Assembly (NCBI GenBank): GCA_947476325.1
Contig: CANJPZ010000005.1
Location: forward strand, 62,001 to 126,000
Direction of reading: 5' to 3'
From: Caulobacteraceae bacterium
GTDB taxonomy: Bacteria; Pseudomonadota; Alphaproteobacteria; Caulobacterales; Caulobacteraceae
DNA length: 64,000 nucleotides
The position numbers and the translations under genes were made by a program. Shown piece by piece: positions 1 to 9,594 of the stretch (its first letter is position 1; every line of letters begins with the position of its first letter). A model generated the notes under the pieces. That model was not told where the DNA came from. It worked only from the letters and a program-made list of their open reading frames with translations, and did no database searches.

Positions 1-1
1 C

Positions 2-574
2 GAACCCTTCCTGATGGAACTGCCGGCCTACAAGATTCCCGACCCGATGAACGTGGCGCGCAATGTGCTGCAGCGCGCCCAGATCTTTCTGCAGCGGGCC
101 GGCACCATCATCCTGTCGATGATGATCCTGATCTGGTTTCTCTGCACGTTCCCGGGCGCGCCAGCGGGCGCTGTGGGACCGGCGATCGACTACAGTTTTG
201 CCGGCATGATCGGTCACGCCATTCAGCCTGTCTTGGCGCCAATTGGCTTCAACTGGCAAATGAGCGTCGCCCTGATCCCGGGCATGGCGGCCCGGGAGGT
301 CGCGGTCGGCGCCCTGGGCACCGTCTATGCCGTGGCCGGCGCCGATACGAGCGTGCTGGGCGCGAGCCTGGCCCACCAGTGGTCCCTGGCCTCGGCACTG
401 GCGTTCCTGGCCTGGTACGTCTTCGCACCGCAATGCGCCTCGACCCTGGGCGTCGTGAAGCGCGAGACCAACTCCTGGCGCTGGCCGATCATCATGTTCT
501 GCTACATGACTGGTCTGGCCTATGTGGCGTCTTTAATCGTCTATCAGACGGCGGTCGCGATGGGAGCCGGCTGA
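2..574 (+). CDS. feoB: FeoB ferrous iron transporter, C-terminal part (5' truncated by window edge)
   Basis: This is the C-terminal 190 residues of FeoB, the inner-membrane ferrous iron permease. The reading frame is open from base 2, so the GTPase and first membrane half lie outside the window. Visible are a membrane segment near IILSMMILIWFLCTF, the gate-domain stretch with GMAAREVAVGALGTVYAV, and the hydrophobic tail WPIIMFCYMTGLAYVASLIV, all typical of the FeoB C-terminal domain. A 47-residue Cys-rich membrane protein follows one base after the stop, as is common for feoB loci. The internal ATG at 14 is not the real start because the FeoB reading continues upstream of it. Confidence 0.9.
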   Translation, partial: EPFLMELPAYKIPDPMNVARNVLQRAQIFLQRAGTIILSMMILIWFLCTFPGAPAGAVGPAIDYSFAGMIGHAIQPVLAPIGFNWQMSVALIPGMAAREVAVGALGTVYAVAGADTSVLGASLAHQWSLASALAFLAWYVFAPQCASTLGVVKRETNSWRWPIIMFCYMTGLAYVASLIVYQTAVAMGAG

Positions 575-575
575 G

Positions 576-719
576 ATGCTGCAGAGCGCGATCGTCTTCG
601 CCATCGTCGCCGCAGCGACAGCCTACGCCGTCTGGCGCCTGTTCCTGCGTGGCTGGATGAAGCGACGCGCGGCTGCGAAAGCGGCAGGCTGTGGCCCGGA
701 CTGCGGCTGCAGCGACTGA
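576..719 (+). CDS. Small FeoB-associated Cys-rich membrane protein (47 aa)
   Basis: This short ORF starts one base after the feoB stop and encodes 47 residues. It has one hydrophobic N-terminal helix (about residues 4-24), a basic stretch RGWMKRRAAAK on the likely cytoplasmic side, and a Cys-rich end GCGPDCGCSD with Cys39, Cys43 and Cys45. Small proteins of this build downstream of feoB are known as FeoB-associated Cys-rich membrane proteins (DUF6587-like). A role in handling Fe(II) or assembling the permease is inferred from position and the cysteines. Confidence 0.75.
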   Translation: MLQSAIVFAIVAAATAYAVWRLFLRGWMKRRAAAKAAGCGPDCGCSD

Positions 720-720
720 C

Positions 721-1380
721 CTAGAGCGCGTTGAGCGGCACGACGCGCAGGCCCTGGGCCTCGGCGGCGCGAAGCTGGGCGGCCTGGGCAGCCTGATAGC
801 CGGGGCGATCAGTCAGGCGCGTCCAGTAGGGCCCCGTCCAGTCCGGCAGCGGAATGTCCAGCGAGCCCGCCAGCAGCAGCGCATAGCCCACCGAGATATC
901 GGCCGCAGTGAAGCGGTTTGCCGCCACATAGTCTGACGTCTCCAGAATGGCCTGCAGGGCCCTCAAGCGCGCCAGAAACCACTTGGCGTAGTCGGCGGCC
1001 ACGGTCGGCTGGCGGCGCTCTTCGGGCTCAAGGCGCAGGTAGCGCAGCACCAGGGTCTGAGGGAAGGTGAGGGTGGCCTCACCGTAATCCAGGGCATTGA
1101 GATAGGTGCCAAAGGCCGGCTCATCGGGACGCACGCCCAGCTTGCCGTCGCCGTAACGGGCGGCCAGATATTCAGCAATGGCCGCCGACTCCGTCATCCG
1201 GGTTTCCCCGTCGATGAAGAACGGGATGGTGCCGAGCGGATTGATCTTCAGATAGTCCCGCGCAAAGGCCCGCGGCGGGAAGGGCAGCATGTGCAGCTCG
1301 TAGGTGAGCCCGAGCTCCTCCAGGGCCCACAACGCCCGGAACGAGCGGGCGTTGTGGCAATGGTAAAGCGTCAGGCCCAC
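721..1380 (-). CDS. Glutathione S-transferase family protein
   Basis: This 219-residue protein matches the cytosolic glutathione S-transferase fold. The N-terminal thioredoxin-like domain (about 1-80) begins LTLYHCHNARSFRALWALEE, where the Ser/Asn area is the usual glutathione-activating region. It continues with NPLGTIPFFIDGE and MTESAAIAEYLA, the cis-Pro and glutathione gamma-glutamyl (E-S) motifs. The C-terminal half is the all-helical domain, with NRFTAADISVGYAL carrying the N-capping box. Substrate cannot be read from the sequence. It is convergent with the feoB tail and separated by 11 bases from the PQQ protein upstream on the same strand. Confidence 0.87.
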   Translation of the reverse strand: MGLTLYHCHNARSFRALWALEELGLTYELHMLPFPPRAFARDYLKINPLGTIPFFIDGETRMTESAAIAEYLAARYGDGKLGVRPDEPAFGTYLNALDYGEATLTFPQTLVLRYLRLEPEERRQPTVAADYAKWFLARLRALQAILETSDYVAANRFTAADISVGYALLLAGSLDIPLPDWTGPYWTRLTDRPGYQAAQAAQLRAAEAQGLRVVPLNAL

Positions 1381-1391
1381 CTTGAGATCTG

Positions 1392-3365
1392 CTATTTACC
1401 GTCGACGGTGAAGGCCAGCAGCACGTTGTCCGGCCCACTGGTGCTCGAGGCGCCGTTGAAGCCGGCCATGAGGAAGCCCATGTCGCCGGCGAAGACGATG
1501 CCGGTGGCGTCGAGGTTGCCGCCGCGCTGGTTCTTCACGCCGTTGACGGTGTCATACTTCTGGGCGCCGGTATCGAAGTCCCAGACCATGGTTCCGTTGG
1601 TCGCGTTGAAGGCGCGCACGTGGCCGTCCTGGTTGACGCCGTAGAGGACGCCGTTGGCCAGGGTCGGTGGGCCGGAATAGCCGCCGCCGCGATAGTTGGC
1701 GGTGTTGCAGTTGGGCTGCCAGGTGCAGACGCCCGCGCCGGTGGGCGCGACGTGTTGCCAGATCTTGGTCCCGTCGCTGAGCTTCAGCGCGGTCAGGCTA
1801 CGGCCGGGGCCGCCCGGAGTCTGGCCTTCCCGTTCGGCGCCCTGGTTAACGGCGACGTAGACATTGTTGCGGTCCGCCGCCATGCCCCACTCGACGCCGC
1901 CGAGCGCGCTGCCCATGCCGATCCGGTTCGTCCACAGGATCCGGCCGCCATTGTCGGGATCGAGGCCATAGACCTGACCCGACTTTTGACCGGCGACGAC
2001 GATGTCCTTGCCGTTGGCCATCTTGACCAGGATTGCCGAGGCGCCGAAGTCGTGGTCCGGACCGCCGACGGTCGGGCAGTTGTTCACGCCGCCGCGGCCG
2101 CAGCCCATCAGGAAAGAGTCATCCTTGGTGACCTGGGTGTGCCAGACGATGTGGCCATCGTTCAGGTCCATGGCGACGATGGCGTCGGAGTATTCCTCGC
2201 GCACGTCCGTGTAGGAATCGCCGGTCGTGACATAGAGGCGGTTACGCTTGGGATCGATGGTCGGGGAATTCCAGACCGCCGCGCCGGCCGGGCCGTACAT
2301 CTGCACGCCCGCCGAGTTCTTGCGGAACGGGGCCGGATCGACCGGCAGGGTGTAGGACTTCCACTTCACGCGACCGGTCTTGGCGTCGATGGCGACGACA
2401 GAGCCGCGCGCCTTGCAGCATTCATAGGCGGGGTTGTTGCCGACCGTTTCCTCGAACGAGGAGACCGGCACGTACAGCACGTCGCGATACAGGGTCGGCG
2501 CGCCGGTGAGAACCGCGCGCGGGTGGCTGTCGACATTGACCTCCCACAGTTTGGTGCCGGTGCCGGCGTCGACCGCATAGACGTTACGGTTGAAGTCGCC
2601 GAAATAGACGGCGTACTTCGACGGCGCGCTGGCTAGGGGGCCGACCGAGGCGGTGACCCGCATCGAGGCCTTGGCGTCAAAGCTCCAGGCGATACAGCCT
2701 GTGGCGCGGTCGAGTGCGTAGGCCCGGCCGGAAGACGAGGTGAGGTACACCCGGTTGCCGAACGAGGTGGGCTGGCCATACCGGCCGCCCTGATAGGCGA
2801 ACGACCATTTGACCTTCAGGCGCGACGCATTGGCTGCAGTGATGGTGGTCGACGCTGCGATGCGGTTGTTTGACTTGTCAGGGCTCCAGCCGTTCCAGGC
2901 CGGCCCGGTCGCGCTGAACTTGTTGCTCGTCGGGCAGGGGTTGGTCGCTTCCTTGCTGATATCGAAGGTGCTTTCCGGCGCCCGGCCGGTCACGAAGGTG
3001 GCGATCTGATTGATGTCGGCGTCCGACAGGCCTGTCGCCATAGGCGCCATGACGCCGCTCTTCAGGATTTTGACGACGTCTGCGCCCCAAAGGCCGGCCA
3101 GGGTGGCGCGGTTGGGCGCCCGCTCGATCGCCGGCTCGTGGCAGCTCTTGCAGCGCTCGTTGTAGAGGATCTCACCGCGCGAGGGACCGGTCGCCGCCGC
3201 CGCAGCGCCGCCTCGTCCCGCACCACCGCGACCCGCCGCACCCGCGCCCGGCGCGCCGGCTCCAGGGGCTCCCGCACCTTGCGGCGGCTGGCTGAACGCA
3301 GAGGTCGCCGCAATGGCGCCAACGGCGACGATGGCGGCCGCAGCCGCCCACAACGATTTTCTCAC
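1392..3365 (-). CDS. Secreted cytochrome c / PQQ-binding beta-propeller protein
   Basis: This 657-residue exported protein starts with a signal peptide ending near AATSAFSQ. A low-complexity Gly/Ala/Pro/Arg stretch follows (about 29-60). A single haem c site, C72-K-S-C75-H76, sits in a small cytochrome c domain. The rest is an eight-bladed propeller of the PQQ enzyme type, with repeated W-blade motifs such as GCIAWSFDAK, GTKLWEVNVD, GRVKWKSY and GTMVWDFDTG. The layout resembles polyvinyl-alcohol dehydrogenase-like quinoproteins, in which haem c comes before the propeller. A periplasmic oxidoreductase passing electrons to the respiratory chain is likely. The substrate is unknown, and several PQQ ligands would need a structural alignment to confirm. 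Confidence 0.85.
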   Translation of the reverse strand: MRKSLWAAAAAIVAVGAIAATSAFSQPPQGAGAPGAGAPGAGAAGRGGAGRGGAAAAATGPSRGEILYNERCKSCHEPAIERAPNRATLAGLWGADVVKILKSGVMAPMATGLSDADINQIATFVTGRAPESTFDISKEATNPCPTSNKFSATGPAWNGWSPDKSNNRIAASTTITAANASRLKVKWSFAYQGGRYGQPTSFGNRVYLTSSSGRAYALDRATGCIAWSFDAKASMRVTASVGPLASAPSKYAVYFGDFNRNVYAVDAGTGTKLWEVNVDSHPRAVLTGAPTLYRDVLYVPVSSFEETVGNNPAYECCKARGSVVAIDAKTGRVKWKSYTLPVDPAPFRKNSAGVQMYGPAGAAVWNSPTIDPKRNRLYVTTGDSYTDVREEYSDAIVAMDLNDGHIVWHTQVTKDDSFLMGCGRGGVNNCPTVGGPDHDFGASAILVKMANGKDIVVAGQKSGQVYGLDPDNGGRILWTNRIGMGSALGGVEWGMAADRNNVYVAVNQGAEREGQTPGGPGRSLTALKLSDGTKIWQHVAPTGAGVCTWQPNCNTANYRGGGYSGPPTLANGVLYGVNQDGHVRAFNATNGTMVWDFDTGAQKYDTVNGVKNQRGGNLDATGIVFAGDMGFLMAGFNGASSTSGPDNVLLAFTVDGK

Positions 3366-3449
3366 AGGTTAAGTCCTCCCAGACTCTTATGTCTTTGGAA
3401 TAGGCCATACCGCCCGCCAAATGAAAAGGCTAGCGGGGCCCGGTCATAC

Positions 3450-4610
3450 CTAGTCCAGGAAGCTGCGGTACTTCTGCGAAAAAACGTCGCGACCAATGAT
3501 GTAGCGCATGATCTCGGAGCTGCCGGCGTAGATGCGGCTCATGCGCGCGTCTGTGAACAGGCGGCTGATCTCATATTCCTTCATGTAACCGGCCCCGCCG
3601 TGCAGCTGCAGGCACTGGTCGACCGTCTTCCACTCGATCTCGCTGCCCAGCATCTTGGCCTTCGCCGCGACATTGGCGGTCAGTTGGCCGGCGTTGTGGA
3701 GCCGCACGCAGTGGTCGACATAGACCTCCAGCATATCGATCTCGGCGTCGAGTTCGGCCATGCGGAACTGGGTGTTCTGGATGTCCGACAGGCGCTGGCC
3801 GAACACCTGGCGCTGCATGACAAAGTCGCGAGTGATGTCGAAGGCTCGGCGCGCCGTAGCCATATAGCCGACCGCCCCGATCAGCCGCTCTTCGGCCAAA
3901 CTTTCGGTCAGATGGTGAAAGCCCTTGCCCGGTTCGCCCAGCACATTGGCTTTGGGCACCTTGACGTTATTGAAGAACAGTTCGGCCGTGTCCTGGGCGT
4001 GCAGGCCGATTTTTTCCAGATTGCGGCCGCGCTCAAAGCCTTCCATGCCGCGTTCGATCAGTAACAGCACCATGGCGTGTTTGCCTTGCGCGCCTTCCAA
4101 CCTGGCGGCCGTAACGATCAGATCAGCATTGATGCCGTTCGAGATGTAGATCTTTGAGCCATTGAGCAGGAAATGGTCGCCCATGTCCTTCGCCGTGGTG
4201 CGGATGCCCGACAGGTCGCTGCCGGCCCCCGGCTCGGTCATGGCGACGGCCAGGATGGTCTCGCCCGAGACGCACTTGGGCAGGAACCGCTCGCGTTGCT
4301 CCTCGGTGCCGAAGCGTTGCAGATAGGGGCCGACCAGGCGGCTGTGCAGGGTGTTGTACCACTCGCCGCAACCGGCCCGGACCGTCTCTTCGATGATGAT
4401 CTGCTCATAGCGGAAGTCGTCATCGCCCATGCCGCCGTATTTCTCGTCCGGCCAGATCATCAGCATTCCCTGCTCGCCAGCCTTGGTGAAGGCCGCGCGA
4501 TCGACGATGCCGGCCTCGCGCCAGGCATCCATGTGCGGCGCGATTTCCTCGGACAGGAACCGGCGATAGGCCGAACGAAACAGGGTCTGTTCTTCGGTGA
4601 AATCTCTCAA
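3450..4610 (-). CDS. Acyl-CoA dehydrogenase (long-chain-type active-site layout)
   Basis: This 386-residue flavoprotein has the full acyl-CoA dehydrogenase architecture. The FAD/substrate signature is AVAMTEPGAGSDLSGIRTTA. The C-terminal helical domain carries LHGGAGYMKEYEISRLFTDA and RIYAGSSEIMRYIIGRD. The usual C-terminal catalytic Glu position (as in MCAD) is occupied by Gly in YAGSSE. A Glu occurs instead in AEERLIGA, the helix-G location used by long-chain and isovaleryl-CoA dehydrogenases. It lies 13 bases downstream of the carboxylase alpha gene and is the last member of the leucine operon, so a branched-chain or related acyl-CoA substrate is plausible but not proven. Confidence 0.88.
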   Translation of the reverse strand: MRDFTEEQTLFRSAYRRFLSEEIAPHMDAWREAGIVDRAAFTKAGEQGMLMIWPDEKYGGMGDDDFRYEQIIIEETVRAGCGEWYNTLHSRLVGPYLQRFGTEEQRERFLPKCVSGETILAVAMTEPGAGSDLSGIRTTAKDMGDHFLLNGSKIYISNGINADLIVTAARLEGAQGKHAMVLLLIERGMEGFERGRNLEKIGLHAQDTAELFFNNVKVPKANVLGEPGKGFHHLTESLAEERLIGAVGYMATARRAFDITRDFVMQRQVFGQRLSDIQNTQFRMAELDAEIDMLEVYVDHCVRLHNAGQLTANVAAKAKMLGSEIEWKTVDQCLQLHGGAGYMKEYEISRLFTDARMSRIYAGSSEIMRYIIGRDVFSQKYRSFLD

Positions 4611-4623
4611 CGCGGTAGCTCCA

Positions 4624-6519
4624 TCAAGCAGGTGTTACAGTGGCCAGCAGGCGGCCTTCCTCGATCTGGTCGCCGACCTTGACGGAGAGGCCGCTGACGG
4701 TCCCGTCGAGAGGGGCGGTCAGGGCATGTTCCATCTTCATCGCCTCGACGACAACCAGGCGCTGGCCCTTGGCGACTTTTGCGCCATCGGCGATCTCGAC
4801 GGCGACGATGCGGCCCGGCATGGGGGAGAAAATGTCGCCGGACGACGCGGCGGCTCCGGCTCCGGCTGCGGCCCGGTTGCGAGGCAGGGAGAGGCGGAAG
4901 GGCTGGCCGTTCTTGAAAACCATCAGATCATCGCCGTCGAAAGTTCCGCCGGTGCGGCCAAAGTCGGCTGCGCTCATGACCAGCTCGCGCGGCTCGCCGT
5001 CGATCAAGATTGCCAGGTTCAGGCGCGGTGCGCCGTTGAGGCGAAAGCCGGTGGCCCCGGCACGGGGCGACCAGGGTCCGGCGTTGACCGGCCCCGCGCG
5101 GCCATGGACCAGCTGGGCGGCGCCCGCCCGTAAAATGTCGCCGGCGAGCGGCTTTTGCGCCTTCAGGGCGTCGGCGTGTCGATCGATGAAGCCGGTGTCG
5201 ATCTCTTCCGCGATGAATGCGGGGTGTTCAAGGCAAGCGGCCAGGAAGGCGGCGTTGGTGCGCACCGGGAAGACCTCGATGCCCCTGCAGGCCCGAGCCA
5301 GTTTTTTAGCGGCAGCCTCGCGGGTCGGACCGCTGGCGATGATCTTGGCGATCATGGGGTCGTAGTACGGCGTCACCGCACCGCCTTCCTCGACGCCTGT
5401 ATCGACGCGGACGACGTGACGGGGCAGGCGCAGGCGGGTCAGCGTGCCGGTCGAGGGCAGGAAATTCTTCGCCGGATTTTCGGCATAGAGTCGCGCCTCC
5501 ATGGCCCAGCCGCGCAGGGGGATGTCCGCCTGCTTGAGCGGTAGGGGCTCGCCCGAGGCGACCCGCAATTGCCACTCGACCAGGTCCTGACCTGTGATCA
5601 TTTCCGTGACCGGATGTTCGACCTGCAGCCGGGTGTTCATTTCCATGAACCAGATGCGGTCAGCGCGAAGACCATCCGAACCGTCGGCGATGAACTCGAC
5701 GGTGCCGGCGCCTTCGTAGGCAATGGCTTTCGCCGCCTTGACCGCCGCCCCACAGATCGCTTCGCGCACCTCGACTGTCATGCCGGGGGCGGGGGCTTCC
5801 TCGATGACCTTCTGGTGGCGGCGCTGCAGCGAGCAGTCGCGCTCATAAAGGTGGACAGCATTGCCGTGGCTGTCGGCGAACACCTGCACCTCAATGTGGC
5901 GCGGGCGGGTGACGTAGATCTCCAGTAACACCCGGTCATCGCCGAATGACGCGGATGCTTCCCGGCGGGCCGAGGTCAGGGCGGCGGCGAAGTCGGATGC
6001 CTTTTCGACCTTGCGCATGCCCTTGCCGCCGCCGCCGGCCACGGCCTTGATCAGCAGGGGGTAGCCGATTACATCGGCTTCCTTTTGCAGGCGCTCGTGC
6101 GACTGGTCCTTGCCGAGATAGCCGGGTGTGACCGGTACGCCGGCCTCGATCATTCTCTGCTTGGCCGCGTCCTTCAGCCCCATGGCCAGGATGGCGGCGG
6201 GCGGAGGTCCGACCCAGATCAGGCCTGCGTCGATGACGCGCTGCGCAAATTCTGCGTTCTCGGACAGGAATCCATAGCCCGGATGAATGGCCTGCGCGCC
6301 AGTCTCTTTGGCGGCGGCGATAACGACATCGCCGCGCAGATAACTGTCGCGGGCCGCAGCAGGGCCGATCATGACGGACTCGTCGGCCATCCGGACGTGC
6401 AGGGCGTTTGCGTCGGCCTCGGAATAGACCGCAACGGTGCGCACGCCGAGCTGTTTGGCGGTGCGAATGATCCGGCAGGCGATTTCGCCCCGGTTGGCGA
6501 TGAGCAGGGAGCCAATCAT
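4624..6519 (-). CDS. mccA: Methylcrotonyl-CoA carboxylase biotin-containing alpha subunit
   Basis: This 631-residue protein combines biotin carboxylase and biotin carrier. The N-terminal domain opens with SLLIANRGEIACRIIRTAK. The ATP-grasp Gly loop is AGGGGKGMR, and the catalytic core reads EMNTRLQVEHPVTEMITG. The C-terminal carrier domain has VVEAMKMEHALTAP, with the biotinyl lysine at about residue 595. Acetyl- and propionyl-CoA carboxylases share this layout. The assignment to 3-methylcrotonyl-CoA (leucine breakdown) rests on the adjacent beta subunit and isovaleryl-CoA dehydrogenase. It starts four bases after the beta-subunit gene. Confidence 0.9.
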   Translation of the reverse strand: MIGSLLIANRGEIACRIIRTAKQLGVRTVAVYSEADANALHVRMADESVMIGPAAARDSYLRGDVVIAAAKETGAQAIHPGYGFLSENAEFAQRVIDAGLIWVGPPPAAILAMGLKDAAKQRMIEAGVPVTPGYLGKDQSHERLQKEADVIGYPLLIKAVAGGGGKGMRKVEKASDFAAALTSARREASASFGDDRVLLEIYVTRPRHIEVQVFADSHGNAVHLYERDCSLQRRHQKVIEEAPAPGMTVEVREAICGAAVKAAKAIAYEGAGTVEFIADGSDGLRADRIWFMEMNTRLQVEHPVTEMITGQDLVEWQLRVASGEPLPLKQADIPLRGWAMEARLYAENPAKNFLPSTGTLTRLRLPRHVVRVDTGVEEGGAVTPYYDPMIAKIIASGPTREAAAKKLARACRGIEVFPVRTNAAFLAACLEHPAFIAEEIDTGFIDRHADALKAQKPLAGDILRAGAAQLVHGRAGPVNAGPWSPRAGATGFRLNGAPRLNLAILIDGEPRELVMSAADFGRTGGTFDGDDLMVFKNGQPFRLSLPRNRAAAGAGAAASSGDIFSPMPGRIVAVEIADGAKVAKGQRLVVVEAMKMEHALTAPLDGTVSGLSVKVGDQIEEGRLLATVTPA

Positions 6520-6523
6520 GTCA

Positions 6524-8131
6524 TCACATCCGGAACACGCCGAAGCGCGTGTCTTCGATGGGGGCGTTCAGGCTTGCCGAAATCGCCAGACCCAGCACAT
6601 CGCGCGTCTGGACCGGATCAATGATGCCATCGTCCCACAGCCGCGCGGTGGCGAAATAGGGATCGCCCTCGGTCTCGTAGGAGGCCCGGACCGGCGCTCG
6701 GAACGCTTCTTCGTCCTCCTTGCTCCAGGTCTCACCCTTGGCCTCCATGGCCTCGCGCTTGACCGTGGCCAGGACGGACGCGGCCTGCTCGCCGCCCATG
6801 ACACTGATCCGGGCGTTGGGCCAGGTGAACAGGAAGCGGGGAGAATAGGCCCGCCCGCACATGCCGTAGTTGCCGGCCCCAAATGAGCCGCCGATGATGA
6901 CGGTGAACTTGGGAACATTGGCGCAGGCCACGGCGGTGACCAGCTTTGCCCCGTCCTTGGCAATTCCGCCCGCTTCGTACTTTCCCCCGACCATGAAGCC
7001 CGAGATGTTCTGCAGGAACAGCAGCGGGATCTTCCGCTGGCAGGCCAGCTCAATGAAGTGAGCGCCCTTGAGCGCGCTTTCCGAGAACAGCACCCCGTTA
7101 TTGGCCAGGATGGCTACTGGCTGGCCCCAGATGTGAGCAAAGCCGCAGACCAGGGTCGTGCCGTAGAGCTGCTTGAACTCGTCGAATTCCGAGCCGTCGA
7201 CCAGCCGGCCGACGATTTCGCGCACGTCATAGGGTTGACGCACATCGGTGGGAACGACCCCGTACAGGCCTTCAGGGTCCATCTTCGGCGGCTCGGGCGC
7301 GCGGGTCACCGGCCCCGCCGGCCGCTGGGTGTTCAGCCGTCCGACGATCGAACGAACGATCTGCAGGGCGTGCTCGTCATTGTCAGCGACATGGTCGACG
7401 ACGCCCGACTTGCGCCCGTGCGTGTCGGCCCCGCCCAGTTCCTCGGCGCTTATGATCTCGCCGGTCGCGGCCTTGACCAGGGGTGGGCCGCCCAAAAAGA
7501 TGGTGCCCTGGCCGCGGACAATGACGCTCTCGTCGCTCATGGCCGGCACGTACGCACCGCCGGCGGTACAGCTGCCCATGACGCAGGCGATCTGCGGGAT
7601 GCCTTTCGAACTCATCTGCGCTTGATTGAAAAAGATGCGGCCAAAGTGGTCGCGGTCCGGAAAGACATCGGCCTGGAACGGCAGGTTCGCCCCGCCGGAA
7701 TCGACCAGATAGATGCAGGCTAGCTGGTTCTCCAGCGCGATTTCCTGGGCCCGCAGGTGTTTCTTCACGGTCATCGGCACATAGGCGCCGCCTTTGACGG
7801 TCGAGTCGTTGCATACGATCATCACGTCGCGGCCGGCTACCTTGCCGATGCCGGTGATGATGCCCGCGCCAGGCGTCTCGCCCTTGTAGAGGTCGTGGGC
7901 GGCCAACTGGCCCAGTTCCAGGAAGGGCGTTCCGGGATCGAGCAGCCGCTCGACCCGCTCACGCGGCAACAGCTTGCCGCGTTCGACATGGCGTTTGCGC
8001 GTGGCTGCCGGTCCGCCCTCAGCGGCTTGGGCCACATGCTCGCGAAGTTGACTGACAAGGCCGCGGTTGAAGTCGGCGTTGGCGCGGAAGCCTTCCGAGG
8101 CCGGATCGAGACTGCTGGAAAGCCGGTTCAT
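6524..8131 (-). CDS. mccB: Methylcrotonyl-CoA carboxylase carboxyltransferase beta subunit
   Basis: This is a 535-residue acyl-CoA carboxyltransferase. Characteristic stretches are [40 protein letters not shown], the oxyanion-hole region [16 protein letters not shown], and in the second half [19 protein letters not shown] and [15 protein letters not shown]. The length and the [13 protein letters not shown] and [16 protein letters not shown] wording fit the MccB branch rather than AccD or PccB. The start ATG overlaps the isovaleryl-CoA dehydrogenase stop (ATGA), so the two are translationally coupled. With the alpha subunit it converts 3-methylcrotonyl-CoA to 3-methylglutaconyl-CoA. Confidence 0.92.
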   Translation of the reverse strand: MNRLSSSLDPASEGFRANADFNRGLVSQLREHVAQAAEGGPAATRKRHVERGKLLPRERVERLLDPGTPFLELGQLAAHDLYKGETPGAGIITGIGKVAGRDVMIVCNDSTVKGGAYVPMTVKKHLRAQEIALENQLACIYLVDSGGANLPFQADVFPDRDHFGRIFFNQAQMSSKGIPQIACVMGSCTAGGAYVPAMSDESVIVRGQGTIFLGGPPLVKAATGEIISAEELGGADTHGRKSGVVDHVADNDEHALQIVRSIVGRLNTQRPAGPVTRAPEPPKMDPEGLYGVVPTDVRQPYDVREIVGRLVDGSEFDEFKQLYGTTLVCGFAHIWGQPVAILANNGVLFSESALKGAHFIELACQRKIPLLFLQNISGFMVGGKYEAGGIAKDGAKLVTAVACANVPKFTVIIGGSFGAGNYGMCGRAYSPRFLFTWPNARISVMGGEQAASVLATVKREAMEAKGETWSKEDEEAFRAPVRASYETEGDPYFATARLWDDGIIDPVQTRDVLGLAISASLNAPIEDTRFGVFRM

Positions 8132-9273
8132 GCGCCGATCAGTTCCCGGCCGATCAGGTAGCGTCGGATCTCGTTTGTTCCGGCCCCGATGTCATAGAGC
8201 TTGGCGTCGCGCAGGTAGCGCTCCACCGGCCATTCCTTCGTATAGCCGGCGCCGCCCAGGGCCTGGATCGCTTCAGCGGCCACCTTCACGGCGTTTTCCG
8301 AAGCCATCAGGATCGCGCCGGCCGCATCGACGCGGCTGGAGCGGCCCTCATCGCAGGCTTTGGCAACTGAATAGACGTAAGCCCGGGCCGAATTGAGCGC
8401 TACATACATATCGGCGATCTTGCCCTGCATCAGCTGGAACGAGCCGATGGCTTTGCCGAACTGCTTGCGATCCCGCACATAAGGCAGCACGACATCCAGG
8501 CAGGCCTGCATGATCCCTAGCGGTCCGCCCGACAGGACAGCGCGTTCGTAATCAAGTCCGCTCATCAGCACGCCGACCCCGCCGTGCATCGGCCCCAGCA
8601 CGGCGTCTTCAGGAATTTCGCAGTCTTGGAACACCAGCTCGGCGGTGTCCGAGCCGCGCATGCCCATCTTGTCGAGCTTGGGCGAGACGGAAAAACCCGG
8701 TGTTCCCTTTTCGATGATGAAGGCGGTGATGGCGTTGCCGTCGCTGCTCTTGGCATAGACAACAAGCGTATCAGCATGGGGTGCGTTGGTGATCCAGAAC
8801 TTGGTCCCGTTCAACATCCAGCCCGCATCTGTGCGCCGGGCCCGCAAGGCCATGGAGACGACGTCCGAGCCCGACCCCGCCTCGCTCATGGCCAGGGAGC
8901 CGACATGCTCGCCGCTGATCAACGGCGGCAGGTATTTGTGCTTCTGGTCCTCGCGCGCCCAACGGCGGATCTGGTTGATGCAGAGATTGGAGTGTGCCCC
9001 GTAGGACAGGCCGACGGAGGCCGAGGCCCGGGATATTTCCTCCACGGCGACGACGTGTTCCAGGTAGCCCAGGCCGAGGCCGCCAAACTCTTCCTCTACG
9101 GTTATGCCGTGCAGACCCAGCGCGCCCATCTGGGGCCAGAGGTCCCGGGGGAACGCGTTGTCGGCGTCAATCCTTGCGGCGATCGGCGTGATCTTGTCGG
9201 CCGCGAACCGCGCGGTGGTCTCGCGGATCGCGTCTACGGTCTCGCCCAGAGCAGGAGTCATGGAATCGTACAT
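8128..9273 (-). CDS. ivd: Isovaleryl-CoA dehydrogenase
   Basis: This 381-residue acyl-CoA dehydrogenase is first in the minus-strand leucine operon. It has [19 protein letters not shown] for FAD binding and [17 protein letters not shown]. The C-terminal signature [20 protein letters not shown] followed by [19 protein letters not shown] is highly typical of isovaleryl-CoA dehydrogenase. The catalytic Glu of this family lies in helix G, seen here as [12 protein letters not shown]. It oxidises isovaleryl-CoA to 3-methylcrotonyl-CoA, the substrate of the carboxylase encoded next. The chosen start is MYDSMTP; the ATG four codons later is an alternative. Confidence 0.92.
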   Translation of the reverse strand: MYDSMTPALGETVDAIRETTARFAADKITPIAARIDADNAFPRDLWPQMGALGLHGITVEEEFGGLGLGYLEHVVAVEEISRASASVGLSYGAHSNLCINQIRRWAREDQKHKYLPPLISGEHVGSLAMSEAGSGSDVVSMALRARRTDAGWMLNGTKFWITNAPHADTLVVYAKSSDGNAITAFIIEKGTPGFSVSPKLDKMGMRGSDTAELVFQDCEIPEDAVLGPMHGGVGVLMSGLDYERAVLSGGPLGIMQACLDVVLPYVRDRKQFGKAIGSFQLMQGKIADMYVALNSARAYVYSVAKACDEGRSSRVDAAGAILMASENAVKVAAEAIQALGGAGYTKEWPVERYLRDAKLYDIGAGTNEIRRYLIGRELIGA

Positions 9274-9371
9274 CGTTCGGGGTCGCCCTTATGCCGAGCC
9301 TTGCGTGGCTCCTAGCCCTGCCTGGCTTTGAGCGCAACTGACCGGCGCGTCGCAGGGCGCGGGGCCGTCCG

Positions 9372-9557
9372 TCAGATGTCCTGCATGCCGGCGGCCCGCA
9401 AATGGGCGTTCATCTGCCGCACGTTCGCCGTCAAACGGCGCGTGAACCTGACGATTTCGGGGCGGGACAAAGTTGCCGGCGGCGCGAAGAAGCCCTCGGA
9501 AAGGCGCACACAATAGCCCTCGTCAACCAGACACTTCACGTGACGGCGGGTGGTTTC
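9372..9557 (-). pseudogene. C-terminal remnant of a helix-turn-helix regulator
   Basis: An open frame of 61 codons ends with TGA at 9372 and has no start. It reads ETTRRHVKCLVDEGYCVRLS, then SRPEIVRFTRRLTANVRQMN. The first part looks like a recognition helix plus wing of a winged-helix regulator, and the rest like its C-terminal helices. The frame breaks exactly where an IS terminal sequence begins (9559, TGTACGTCGTCAG), so an insertion probably removed the N-terminus. The target of the former regulator is unknown. It lies directly upstream of the leucine operon, but a link is only a guess. Confidence 0.5.
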
Positions 9558-9558
9558 G

Positions 9559-9594
9559 TGTACGTCGTCAGAACATTTGGGACAGATGGGGTCC
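9559..9594 (+). repeat. IS terminal sequence, copy 1
   Basis: This 36-base segment beginning TGTACGTCGTCAGAACATTT recurs at 10346-10381 in the same orientation with 33 of 36 bases identical. It lies just beyond the 3' end of the IS3-type transposase remnant and directly at the break of a regulator gene, which is how an IS end should sit. The TG at its tip fits the TG...CA ends of the IS3 family. Confidence 0.6.

Noticed and set aside
9289-9516. Several 60-75-codon frames upstream of ivd
   Set aside because: They are out of frame with the recognisable regulator remnant and show no motif of their own.
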